A program made the position numbers and the translations under genes. DNA of 64,000 bases from Microbulbifer hainanensis (lineage in GTDB: Bacteria; Pseudomonadota; Gammaproteobacteria; Pseudomonadales; Cellvibrionaceae), in contig NZ_JACZCR010000003.1 of the NCBI RefSeq assembly GCF_014904735.1, positions 248,001 through 312,000 of the forward strand, in the 5' to 3' direction. How positions within the stretch are numbered: the first letter of the stretch is position 1; the number at the start of each line of letters is the position of its first letter. This document shows positions 9,434 through 20,157 of this stretch, piece by piece. Below the pieces are notes generated by a model that made no database searches, was not told the DNA's origin, and saw only the letters and a program-made list of their open reading frames with translations.

Positions 9434-11005
9434 ATGCGCAAGTTACTTTTCTCACTCGCCAGCGCGGCCGCCGGCGGACTGCTCACACTGTCTTTCGCCC
9501 CGTACGATCTCTGGGGCTGCGGCCTGCTGTCGCTGTCCCTGTTCGCCGGGCTGTTTCTGCACGCGGCTCAGGGCCAGACACTACCCGGCCGCAGCAGCCT
9601 GTGGCTGGCGTTCTGCTATGGTATCGGCCTTTTTGCCACCGGCGGTTCCTGGGTGTACGTGTCCATCACCCACTTCGGCGGCTCCTCGGTAGCCCTCGGC
9701 CTGCTGCTGACCGGTGCCTTTGTCGGCATCCTGGCGCTATTGCTGGCCCTGCCGTTTTACTTCCTCGGCCGCTTTACTCCCCAGCCTTTCAGTTTTGCCC
9801 TCGCTTTTGCCGCACTCTGGTTCCTGAACGAATGGCTGCGCAGCTGGATTTTCACCGGATTTCCCTGGTTGTTCGCCGGTTACGCCCACCTGAATACCTG
9901 GCTGGCGGGCTGGGCGCCGGTACTCAGCGTCTACGGTATCGGCCTGATTCTCGCTTTCAGCGGCGCCGTGATTGCGCTGCTGGCGAAGCGGCAGCTGACC
10001 CCGCTGCAACACCCGGCCAATTTCTCACTGGTGCTGACCGCGCTGCTGCTGTGGCCCGCGGGCGCCCTGCTACAGCAGGTTTCCTGGACCCATCCTGACG
10101 GCAATGCAATCACCGTCGGGCTGGTACAGGCGAATATCCCGCAGGAGAAAAAATGGCTGCCGGAGTTTCGCGGCGAGACCATCAATCGCTACCAGACTGC
10201 CACCCGCGCGCTGAGCAAACAGGGCGTGGACGTGATTATCTGGCCGGAGGCAGCGCTGCCCCTGCTGTACCATCGCGCCAACAACCTGATGCAGGCCCTG
10301 CAGCGCAACGCGGAGCAAACTCAGATTGACCTCATCAGCGGCGTGCTCTACGACAGCAAACCCGCCGCCGGCGAGCCTCCCCGCACGGTGATCCACAATT
10401 CCGCCGCCGTGTTCGGGCGCAGCCCCCAGGTCTACCACAAGCGCCACCTGGTGCCCTTCGGCGAATACGTGCCGCTGGAAGACTGGATACGCGGAACCAT
10501 CGAATTCTTCGACCTGCCCACCTCGTTCATCCGCTCCGGGCCGGAAGACCAGCAACCACTGCACGCCGGGGGCGTCAGCTGGGCACCGCTGATCTGCTAT
10601 GAAATCGTCTACCCGCGCCTGGTCGCCGACAGCGCCCTCAATGCGCAGGTATTGCTGACCATCAGCAACGACGCCTGGTTCGGCGACTCCATCGGCCCGC
10701 TCCAGCACATGCAGATGGCCCAGATGCGCGCGCTGGAGACCGGCCGCTACCTGGTGCGCGGCACCAACACCGGCGTGACCGCCATCGTCGACCCGCACGG
10801 CCACATTGTGGAACAACTCCCCCAGTTCGAGCGCGCCACGCTCACCGGCAAGGTGACCGCCATGCGCGGCAGCACGCCGTTCATGCTGGCAGGTATTTCA
10901 CTGGTCTTTGCCCTGGCCCTGCCGATGCTGGCGATCGCACTGCTGTTACAGCGACAGCGGCGAGTAAACCCCGAGACCAGACTCGCCGGCGAAATCACTG
11001 ATTGA
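9434..11005 (+). CDS. lnt: Apolipoprotein N-acyltransferase
   Basis: 523 residues, the normal length. Lnt transfers an acyl chain to the N-terminal cysteine of lipoproteins at the periplasmic side of the inner membrane. Several hydrophobic helices fill residues 1-215, then a nitrilase-like domain follows with the catalytic triad Glu272 (WPEAALP), Lys336 (YHKRHLVPFGEYVP) and Cys388 (PLICYE). A last helix lies near 480-505. It is the final gene of the ybeZ-ybeY-ybeX-lnt cluster, 55 bp after ybeX. Its products include LptE and the DUF2799 lipoprotein encoded in this window. Confidence 0.97.
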   Translation: MRKLLFSLASAAAGGLLTLSFAPYDLWGCGLLSLSLFAGLFLHAAQGQTLPGRSSLWLAFCYGIGLFATGGSWVYVSITHFGGSSVALGLLLTGAFVGILALLLALPFYFLGRFTPQPFSFALAFAALWFLNEWLRSWIFTGFPWLFAGYAHLNTWLAGWAPVLSVYGIGLILAFSGAVIALLAKRQLTPLQHPANFSLVLTALLLWPAGALLQQVSWTHPDGNAITVGLVQANIPQEKKWLPEFRGETINRYQTATRALSKQGVDVIIWPEAALPLLYHRANNLMQALQRNAEQTQIDLISGVLYDSKPAAGEPPRTVIHNSAAVFGRSPQVYHKRHLVPFGEYVPLEDWIRGTIEFFDLPTSFIRSGPEDQQPLHAGGVSWAPLICYEIVYPRLVADSALNAQVLLTISNDAWFGDSIGPLQHMQMAQMRALETGRYLVRGTNTGVTAIVDPHGHIVEQLPQFERATLTGKVTAMRGSTPFMLAGISLVFALALPMLAIALLLQRQRRVNPETRLAGEITD

Positions 11006-11019
11006 CCCCACAAAGGCAA

Positions 11020-11039
11020 AGCCGGCGCCACAGCCGGCT
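11020..11039 (+). terminator. Short hairpin after lnt
   Basis: 7-bp arms AGCCGGC/GCCGGCT with a 6-nt loop, 14 bp beyond the lnt stop. No T tract, so termination is only possible. Confidence 0.35.
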
Positions 11040-11163
11040 GCAGCTTGCGGGCTCCCACCCAAACAGCACTAAAAAAGCGTCAACCGCCGCTAGGGCCCGT
11101 CATATCTGGGTTTGACTGCTATGCTCGAGGGATAATGAATCGACGGCAAGGATGCCTTCATCT

Positions 11164-12081
11164 ATGCATTGTTTAATCAGCGGCGGCACAGGTCTTATCG
11201 GCCGACTGTTTTGCCTGCAGTGGCTGGCGCGGGGCGACACCCTGACAGTCCTCAGCCGGCGGCCGGACAAGGTGCACAAGCTGTGCGGTGAAGCGGCGCA
11301 GGGCTGCCGCAACCTGACAGATGTCAAAGCGCCTGTGGATGTCGTGGTCAACCTGGCCGGCGAACCGATTAGCCACCGCTGGTCAGACAAACGCCGCGAA
11401 GAGATCCGCAGCTCCCGCCTGGAAACCACGGAAAAGCTGGTGCGCTGGTCGCTGTCCCAGGCGCAGCGCCCGCGCTACTTCCTGTCCGGCTCCGCCGTGG
11501 GCTATTACGGCGATCGCGGTGGCGACCTGCTGCGCGAAAACAGTGCGCCCGGCGGCGGCTTTGCCGCGCAGCTCTGCCGCGACTGGGAAGCGGCCACCCT
11601 ACCCCTTCAGCAAGCCGGCATCTGTGTCGGCATCATGCGCACAGCCATTGTCCTCTCAACCCGGGGCGGCGCCCTGACGCAGATGCTCCCGGCCTTCCGG
11701 CTGGGCGTCGGCGGCCCTATGGGATCCGGCGAGCAGTGGATGAGCTGGATTCACGAGCAGGATATCGTGGGGCTGATGCTGCACGCCATCGACCGGCACC
11801 TGTGCGTACCGTTCAATGCCTGTGCCCCGGAAGCCGTCACCAACAACAGCTTTGCCCGGCTATTGGGCAAACAGCTACACCGCCCGAGCCTGATGCGGAC
11901 ACCGGCGTGGGTGCTGAAGATAATGTTTGGGGAAATGGCGGAAGAGCTGCTGCTGGCGAGTCAGAAAATGGAACCACGCACCGCCCTGGACAGTGGCTAC
12001 AGCTTCCAGTTTCCAACCCTGGAAGCCGCCCTGGCCGACCTGCTGCAGAAGAATGGTCAAGCGCGCAAGGCGCGCGCCTGA
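11164..12081 (+). CDS. TIGR01777 family NAD(P)-binding epimerase, YfcH-like
   Basis: 305 residues from ATG 11164, preferred over ATG 11152 because AAGGA lies 11 bases before it and because homologues open directly with the nucleotide-binding strand (MHCLISGGTGLIG). The Rossmann GGTGLIG motif, the VVNLAGEPI strand and the SGSAVGYYGDRG block are hallmarks of the YfcH/SULA family of extended short-chain dehydrogenases. A C-terminal DUF1731-like segment is present (PAWVLKIMFGEMAEELL). The substrate is unknown in this family. It stands alone between lnt and a convergent small gene. Confidence 0.9.
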   Translation: MHCLISGGTGLIGRLFCLQWLARGDTLTVLSRRPDKVHKLCGEAAQGCRNLTDVKAPVDVVVNLAGEPISHRWSDKRREEIRSSRLETTEKLVRWSLSQAQRPRYFLSGSAVGYYGDRGGDLLRENSAPGGGFAAQLCRDWEAATLPLQQAGICVGIMRTAIVLSTRGGALTQMLPAFRLGVGGPMGSGEQWMSWIHEQDIVGLMLHAIDRHLCVPFNACAPEAVTNNSFARLLGKQLHRPSLMRTPAWVLKIMFGEMAEELLLASQKMEPRTALDSGYSFQFPTLEAALADLLQKNGQARKARA

Positions 12082-12103
12082 TTCAGCCTTCCCACCCTCC
12101 GGA

Positions 12104-12478
12104 TTACGCCGCCTGTACGGTGCGCTCCAGAACCTCGGCGAGATAACGACGACCGGACTCGCCCGTCACCGGCTCGACCCGGCACTCCATCGGCGCCGAC
12201 CCCACCCACTGGGCATGCCAGCGGTACCAGTGGCGCTCGTCGCCCTCGAAACGCAGTTCGACAAAATCCACATCCGCCGGATTGATACGGAATTCACGCA
12301 CTATCTGTCCGGCAAACGTCTCGAAATTCTTGCTCACTTGAGCGGTTCCCTCTGTTCCCGCACACAGGAAGACCATCTCTCGGCCGCTCTGTACCGCGCG
12401 CCGGAAACCGATCCACACAGGGCGGTTCAGACGGTTGTGCAATTGAATAGGGGAAAAGGATGCAGGGATACCCGTCAT
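12104..12478 (-). CDS. Hypothetical protein, 124 residues
   Basis: Start at ATG 12478, with GAGG 8-9 bases upstream; the longer open frame to 12595 is unlikely. The protein begins MTGIPASFSPIQLHNRLN and has no signal peptide, membrane helix or cysteine motif. Segments such as FVELRFEGDERHWYRWHAQWV suggest a small mixed alpha/beta soluble domain. It is not recognised. It converges with the YfcH-like gene and is separated from the YdcF-like gene upstream by about 160 bp, so it may be transcribed alone. Confidence 0.6.
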   Translation of the reverse strand: MTGIPASFSPIQLHNRLNRPVWIGFRRAVQSGREMVFLCAGTEGTAQVSKNFETFAGQIVREFRINPADVDFVELRFEGDERHWYRWHAQWVGSAPMECRVEPVTGESGRRYLAEVLERTVQAA

Positions 12479-12642
12479 CTCGTTAGTACCTCGTTTTTTC
12501 TTATTTTGTCCACAGCCGCTACTCCAAATCGACAATCTGCAGCAGGACACCGCCGTGGCGGCCGCCATCTTATGCTCCGCAATGGAGCGGGACAAGGTCG
12601 CATTGTGACCCGGATTATAAAGCGGGTTGCGGCCAACAGTTT

Positions 12643-13443
12643 TTATGAGCCGTCAATCGGGCAATGGTTCCGCGCTGGCGGCAAAGGCCGCCAGTAGTAC
12701 CAGGCCCGCGCCAGCAGCTCGCGCCAGTACACCTGAGTGCGCAACATCGCCGCTGCGCTGGGCAACCAGCGCAGCAGGCCACTCTGGGCCCGCGGCAGCA
12801 ATTCATCGACACTGCCCACCGGCAGTGGCCGAACCTGCAAGCCGGCGCGGGCGAACAGTTCTGCCGCCCGGGGCATGTGCCACCAGTGGGTGACCAGCAC
12901 CACACTCTCGACACCGGAGTCGTGCAGCAGCGCGGACGCATTGACGGCGTTCTCCGCCGTGGTACGGCTGCAATTCTCGCGCCAAGTCACTGACCTGCCG
13001 AAACTTTCCTGCAGCAGGTCGGCCATCAGCGCCGCCTCCGGGGCCCGCTCCTCGGCATACACCCGCCCGCCGGCAACCAGCAATGGCAGATGGCCCGGCG
13101 CCTTCTGCGCCGCCCAGACAATCCGCTCGAGGCTGGTCGCGGACAACCTTTCGTTACCGCTCTTCTCATTCCGGTAACGACCGCCACCCAGTATAACCAC
13201 CGCCTGCGGTACCACATCCGCATCCCGCACATTGGCGCCGGCAAGCCGCTGCCCCATCCAGGCGGAAAACACCGGCGTCGCGCTGACCCACAGGACGGCG
13301 AAAGAGAGGATAGCCACCGGGAGTGACAGTTTGGCGAACAGGGATGAAGCGGGGAAACACCACAGCGCAAACGCCAGCGAGAGGCCCAGTAGCGGCAATA
13401 GCGGTGGCATGACCAGCGCCGTCAGGGTCGTGTGCCACTCCAT
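12643..13443 (-). CDS. YdcF/ElyC family DUF218 membrane protein
   Basis: 266 residues from ATG 13443, which overlaps the upstream stop (TGATG). Two hydrophobic helices lie within about residues 8-60. The DUF218 core follows: QAVVILGGGRY, then AEERAPEAALMADLL, then the SRTTAENAVNAS segment and VLVTHWWHMPRA. ElyC/SanA-type proteins of this family affect envelope integrity and undecaprenyl-phosphate or peptidoglycan handling in E. coli; the biochemical role here is not known. Coupling to the YbeL-like zinc-ribbon gene suggests co-expression. Confidence 0.88.
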   Translation of the reverse strand: MEWHTTLTALVMPPLLPLLGLSLAFALWCFPASSLFAKLSLPVAILSFAVLWVSATPVFSAWMGQRLAGANVRDADVVPQAVVILGGGRYRNEKSGNERLSATSLERIVWAAQKAPGHLPLLVAGGRVYAEERAPEAALMADLLQESFGRSVTWRENCSRTTAENAVNASALLHDSGVESVVLVTHWWHMPRAAELFARAGLQVRPLPVGSVDELLPRAQSGLLRWLPSAAAMLRTQVYWRELLARAWYYWRPLPPARNHCPIDGS

Positions 13444-13892
13444 CAGTCTTCCAGGCCGCCCTCGATCTGCCGGAAACAGCCGTAGCCGCATCGGTGGCAG
13501 GGAGTGATCTGGGTATCCGCCGGCGGCAGCGCCCGGTAGCCGCAGCCTAGGCACTGCAGTTCCTCACCGGCCTTGACCTTCTCTCCCGCCAGCGCCCAGG
13601 GCTGCCCGGTCTTGATACAGCGCATCAGGTTGGGCCAGGCGGTCTCGGTGGGATCGGCCGCGTCCAGCAACCAGTCGCCAGTCCGCTCCTCCAGGGTCTG
13701 CACTTCGCCGCCGAGTCCGCGCAGGTAGTCTGCGGCGCGGTGCAGGTCATCCTTTAGCCAGGCGCGAAGAAAGGCCACTTTATTGGCCGTCAGGTCTTCC
13801 ACCGCCAACTCCCCCTCGACCAGATCCTCCAGATCTTTGCGCAACTCTTCCGCCAGATCCTCTTCCGGTGGCAACTTCGGTTCCTTCGTCAT
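13443..13892 (-). CDS. Zinc-ribbon protein, YbeL/DUF1451-like
   Basis: 149 residues. The start at ATG 13892 is favoured over ATG 13904 because GAGGG is correctly spaced before it. The acidic helical N-terminal part (LPPEEDLAEELRKDLEDL) is followed by a zinc ribbon with cysteine pairs CLGCGYR and CHRCGYGC, whose last segment resembles the CPKCGHDQF end of YbeL. In E. coli ybeL also lies near leuS, as here (divergent, 170 bp away). The molecular role is unknown. The stop overlaps the start of the YdcF-like gene. Confidence 0.8.
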   Translation of the reverse strand: MTKEPKLPPEEDLAEELRKDLEDLVEGELAVEDLTANKVAFLRAWLKDDLHRAADYLRGLGGEVQTLEERTGDWLLDAADPTETAWPNLMRCIKTGQPWALAGEKVKAGEELQCLGCGYRALPPADTQITPCHRCGYGCFRQIEGGLED

Positions 13893-14034
13893 GGCATCCC
13901 TCATATAATTCCGCGTTTACGCATCCTAACCGATGCTTGTTTATAGATCCCTGATGCAGATCAACTTCGCCGAGTGCGCAGGATCGCAGCCGCGGGCCGC
14001 ATCTACAGGGTAATTACACGGTTTTCCCCGCTAA

Positions 14035-16662
<2,628 letters not shown>

Positions 16663-16714
16663 TGTGCCCCGGTGCCGTCGCCGGAGAAGTGCAACTTTCG
16701 GGGGGAATCTGGCA

Positions 16715-17194
16715 GTGAAATACCTGATGACAATCCTGGCGGCGGGCCTACTGTCCGCCAGCCAGACCGAGGCCGCAACGCTGGAAAAGGCGTTGCCCGG
16801 CCAGTGGCTGAGCCTGTGTAAAAAAGCCTCGGGTAATTACCTGCAGATTACCAGTAACTTCTCCGCCGATGGCGCCTACGCGGCAAAGTCGGTTTTCTAC
16901 GCCGATGCTGCCTGTAAACAGTCCACGGGCGTCGAAGTCGTGTCCCGCGGGAAATACCGCCTCGGCAACTCCGTTTCCACCGCGCGTGGCGCATCCGCGC
17001 GGGAAATGGATATCGACGTCCGCATCCTGGAAAGTGGCGGCATACAGCTGCCCGGCAAGGGCCAGCAGATCGCCCAGATCGTCACCATCGCTGACGACAA
17101 ACTGATCTTTGGCGATGCGCCGGGGCTGCAGGCAGTTACCGGCGGCACTCGGCCGCAAAAACTCAATTACCAATTCTATTCGCGAAAACAATGA
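16715..17194 (+). CDS. Small exported protein of unknown function
   Basis: 159 residues from GTG 16715, supported by GGGGGA 8 bases upstream. The N-terminus is a typical signal peptide (VKYLMTILAAGLLSA, with cleavage likely after SQTEA). The mature part has two cysteines (LCKKASG and ADAACKQ) that could form a disulfide, and a beta-rich pattern (VKSVFYAD-like strands, YRLGNSVS, NYQFYSRKQ). Not recognised as a named family. Its stop overlaps the lptE start in ATGA, so it is coupled to lptE and probably acts in the periplasm. Confidence 0.75.
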   Translation: MKYLMTILAAGLLSASQTEAATLEKALPGQWLSLCKKASGNYLQITSNFSADGAYAAKSVFYADAACKQSTGVEVVSRGKYRLGNSVSTARGASAREMDIDVRILESGGIQLPGKGQQIAQIVTIADDKLIFGDAPGLQAVTGGTRPQKLNYQFYSRKQ

Positions 17195-17718
17195 AAAAAA
17201 TATTCAGCCAAGCCCTTATCGGTATTCTCATCACTACAATCCTCGGCGGTTGTGGCTGGCACCTGCGCGGTGCACCGAAAAACTTCCCGCCAGGCAGCAA
17301 ACTGTATATCGCCACCGAGGATCCGCGCAGCGACGTCGCCGCCGAAATGACCCGGCTACTGCAGAACGGCGGTATCCCCATGGCGGAATCGCCGTTGGAG
17401 GCGGACTACGCGCTGACTATTCATAAAGAGGTGGAGCGCAAGCGCATCGTCTCTGTCGATGCCAAGGGGCGCGCATCGGAATACGAACTGATCACCAGCG
17501 CCACCTACAGCGTGGAAGACCGCGCTGGCAACGTGCTGTTGAACAATGCCGAAGCAGACGTCTACCGCACGCTGGAATGGAATGACAACGAAGTCGTCAG
17601 TAAAGGCGAGGAAGAGCGGCTGCTGCGCGAGGAAATGCGCCGCGAGCTGATCGGCCGCATCATCGACCGCCTGCGCCGCATCGACGTCAATGCACCGGCA
17701 GAAGATAAAAGCTACTAG
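17191..17718 (+). CDS. lptE: LPS-assembly lipoprotein LptE
   Basis: 175 residues. The signal peptide ends in the lipobox LGGC with lipidated Cys21, followed by the family opening GWHLRGAPK. LptE plugs the LptD barrel in the outer membrane and helps deliver lipopolysaccharide to the surface. Its position between leuS and holA is conserved in gammaproteobacteria and supports the assignment. ATG overlaps the stop of the preceding gene, and holA follows after 12 bp. Confidence 0.93.
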   Translation: MKKIFSQALIGILITTILGGCGWHLRGAPKNFPPGSKLYIATEDPRSDVAAEMTRLLQNGGIPMAESPLEADYALTIHKEVERKRIVSVDAKGRASEYELITSATYSVEDRAGNVLLNNAEADVYRTLEWNDNEVVSKGEEERLLREEMRRELIGRIIDRLRRIDVNAPAEDKSY

Positions 17719-17730
17719 GGCGCCGAGCGC

Positions 17731-18732
17731 ATGCGAATTAATCCGAGGCAATTGCCCCAGAGCCTGAACAAGGGGCTGCTGCCGATCTATATCGTTTCCG
17801 GCGACGAGCCCCTGCTGGTGCAGGAGTGCTGCGACAGTATCCGCGCCGCCGCGCGCAACGCTGGCTTCAGCGAACGCGAACTCCTGCACGCGGAAAACAA
17901 TTTTGATTGGGGCCAGTTGATCGCCTCCGCCGGCAGCATGTCGCTGTTCGCGGAAAAGAAAGTCATCGAAGTGCGCCTGCCCGGTGGCAAGCCCGGCGAC
18001 AAGGGCAGCAAGGCGCTGCAGGAGTTCGCGGCGCTGGCCGGTGACGATCTGGTGCTACTACTGGTGCTGCCCAAACTCGATCGCTCGCAGCTCAACAGCA
18101 AGTGGGTAAAAGCACTGGACCAGAAAGGCGCGCTGATCCAGGTGTGGCCGGTGGACGCCCAGGAAATGCCGCGCTGGATTCACCAGCGCCTGCGCGCCGC
18201 CGGGCTCGACGCGGAACCGGAAGCGATCCAGATCCTGGCCTCGCGGGTGGAAGGCAACCTGCTCGCCGCCAGCCAGGAAATCGAAAAACTCAAACTGCTC
18301 AGTACCGACAACCTGATTACCGCCGCCACCATGAGCGATGCAGTGGCCAGTTCCGCCCGCTACGATGTCTTCGGGCTGATCGACAGGGCACTCGCCGCCG
18401 ATGCCGATGCGGCGGTCAAAACCCTGCACGGCCTGCGCGCCGAAGGTGTGGAGGCGCCGGTGGTGCTCTGGGCCCTGGCGCGGGAAATCCGCAGCCTGCT
18501 CGAAATCGGTGAAAAGCTCGATCAGGGGCAGCAGCTCGCGCGCCTGGTGCGCATCCAGAAACGCCAGCCACTGGTGCAGGCGGCACTGTCGCGCCTGCGC
18601 CCGCGCCAGCTGGAAAGCCTGTTATTACGCGCCCGCGCCGTGGACAGCGCCATCAAGGGCGGCAAGGACCAGGATCCCTGGACCGGCCTGCTCGAGCTGA
18701 CACTGAACCTGTCCGGCAAGCGCAGTATCTGA
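17731..18732 (+). CDS. holA: DNA polymerase III subunit delta
   Basis: 333 residues, normal length. HolA opens the beta sliding clamp within the clamp-loader complex. The N-terminal part has the expected LPIYIVSGDEPLLVQE segment, then FAEKKVIEVRLP, and the C-terminal three-helix region is present (ALAREIRSLLEIGEKL). Walker motifs are absent, as normal for delta. It is the last gene of the leuS-lptE-holA run and converges with the chitinase gene. Confidence 0.96.
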   Translation: MRINPRQLPQSLNKGLLPIYIVSGDEPLLVQECCDSIRAAARNAGFSERELLHAENNFDWGQLIASAGSMSLFAEKKVIEVRLPGGKPGDKGSKALQEFAALAGDDLVLLLVLPKLDRSQLNSKWVKALDQKGALIQVWPVDAQEMPRWIHQRLRAAGLDAEPEAIQILASRVEGNLLAASQEIEKLKLLSTDNLITAATMSDAVASSARYDVFGLIDRALAADADAAVKTLHGLRAEGVEAPVVLWALAREIRSLLEIGEKLDQGQQLARLVRIQKRQPLVQAALSRLRPRQLESLLLRARAVDSAIKGGKDQDPWTGLLELTLNLSGKRSI

Positions 18733-18740
18733 CCCGGTTT

Positions 18741-18763
18741 CCGGTGCGGCGTGGCCGCGCCGG
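18741..18763. terminator. Hairpin between holA and the chitinase gene
   Basis: 10-bp stem with one G-U wobble (arms 18741-18750 and 18754-18763) and a 3-nt loop, in the 40-bp gap between convergent genes. It could serve both directions; there is no clear T tract. Confidence 0.45.
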
Positions 18764-18772
18764 CCAGCCTCT

Positions 18773-19891
18773 TTACCGGGCGACTTTCTCCGCATAAATC
18801 GCGTCCACCAAACCATTATCGTCGCCGTCTCCCGGCAGCTGCCAGAACATGATGCCGCCGAGTCCGTGCTCTTTGGCATAGCGGGTTTTCAGCGTTACCG
18901 AACGGCGGTTGTCAAAAGTGGCGTAGCGGTGTTGCGCCGCGTTATAGGCGAATGGCGCCTGCGCCTCTGCATCCCACTGCAGCTGGTAACCGTGCGCAGC
19001 GTCATATTGCTCTGGTATCTCCCGGTACGGCAGCCCCGCCACATGGACACCGGCCTGGTACCGGCCGCCATCGGCCGCTGCCACGTCTTTCCACACCCGC
19101 GAATAAAACGCTGCACCGATGACTATCTTGCGCGCAGGTACGCCCTGCCCCAGCAGGTAGCGCACGGCGTTATCGGTGGAGTCCCTCTGCTCGGCCGTCG
19201 AGTACAGCGAGCTGTGGTGTCCGGTCACGGTGCTGAAGCCGTTGACCAGGTCGTAGGACATCAGGTTGATGTGGTCCACCAGCGGCGCCAGCGCGCGCCA
19301 GTCCACGGCCTTGTGCAGATACTCCTCAAATCCCCCGGCAGCAAACGTCAACAGGTAGTCCTGGCCGAGCCTCTCGCGCAACGCTTCCACCAGCGCGGTG
19401 AAATGGTCGCGGTCCGCCGCGCTGTAAGGGTGACCGGGATGGCCGGCGATCGTCGGGTACTCCCAGTCCAGATCGATGCCGTCACCGCCGTACTGTTTCA
19501 GGGTTGCCAGCACAGAACGTGCGAATTCCCGACGGTTCTCAGCGCTGGCAAACACCGGTGAGCAAGTCTCACAGCCGCCCCAGCCGCCGAGCGCGAACAT
19601 GACTTTCAGCTGCGGATGCCGATTCTTCAGCGCTACCAGGCGGCGATAGGCGGCGACGGCCTCGTCGCTGTCGAAAGCCATGCGATTGCCGTCCAGGTGC
19701 ACGAAGCTGAAGATCACGTGGGTGAGCTTGTCGAAATCGTACCGGCCCAGGTCACGGCCGTCGCCGGTGTAGTAACCGAGCACCGCCAGTTGCGGTGCCT
19801 GTTGATCTTCCCGTGTCAACGCCGCGACCGATCCGCTAGCGGCCATCAGCCACGCCAGCGCACCCGCCAGCCAGTATTTCCCCAATGTCAT
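18773..19891 (-). CDS. GH18 family chitinase, secreted
   Basis: 372 residues with a signal peptide (about 1-24). The glycoside hydrolase 18 barrel starts at QLAVLGYYTGDG. The family motif DxxDxDxE is intact as DGIDLDWE (Asp137, Asp140, Asp142, catalytic Glu144), and the strands FALGGWGG, INLMSYDL and GGIMFWQLPGD are conserved. It should hydrolyse chitin or chitooligosaccharides in the periplasm or outside the cell. No carbohydrate-binding module or secretion tail is attached, so soluble oligomers may be the preferred substrate. It appears monocistronic. Confidence 0.93.
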   Translation of the reverse strand: MTLGKYWLAGALAWLMAASGSVAALTREDQQAPQLAVLGYYTGDGRDLGRYDFDKLTHVIFSFVHLDGNRMAFDSDEAVAAYRRLVALKNRHPQLKVMFALGGWGGCETCSPVFASAENRREFARSVLATLKQYGGDGIDLDWEYPTIAGHPGHPYSAADRDHFTALVEALRERLGQDYLLTFAAGGFEEYLHKAVDWRALAPLVDHINLMSYDLVNGFSTVTGHHSSLYSTAEQRDSTDNAVRYLLGQGVPARKIVIGAAFYSRVWKDVAAADGGRYQAGVHVAGLPYREIPEQYDAAHGYQLQWDAEAQAPFAYNAAQHRYATFDNRRSVTLKTRYAKEHGLGGIMFWQLPGDGDDNGLVDAIYAEKVAR

Positions 19892-20157
19892 TGCTGCCTC
19901 CGCTATCGCAGTCTCTTCTTATCTGCGGCAGATATTACCGGCACCGGAAACAAAATGACAACGCTGTCAGCAAAGAAAATAGGAGGCAAATTAATGCCAA
20001 TTGCCAATAGCGTGTATTTGGGCGACGCCGCAATGATCGCCGTCACTTATGATCAAGACCGGCGGCCGTGAAGCCAGTAGCATGTTCGCCAGCCCCGCGA
20101 TTGGGACTACCCTTTGCTCCAGAGACAGCGCCTACCAAGTCGTGAGAGAGAACCGCC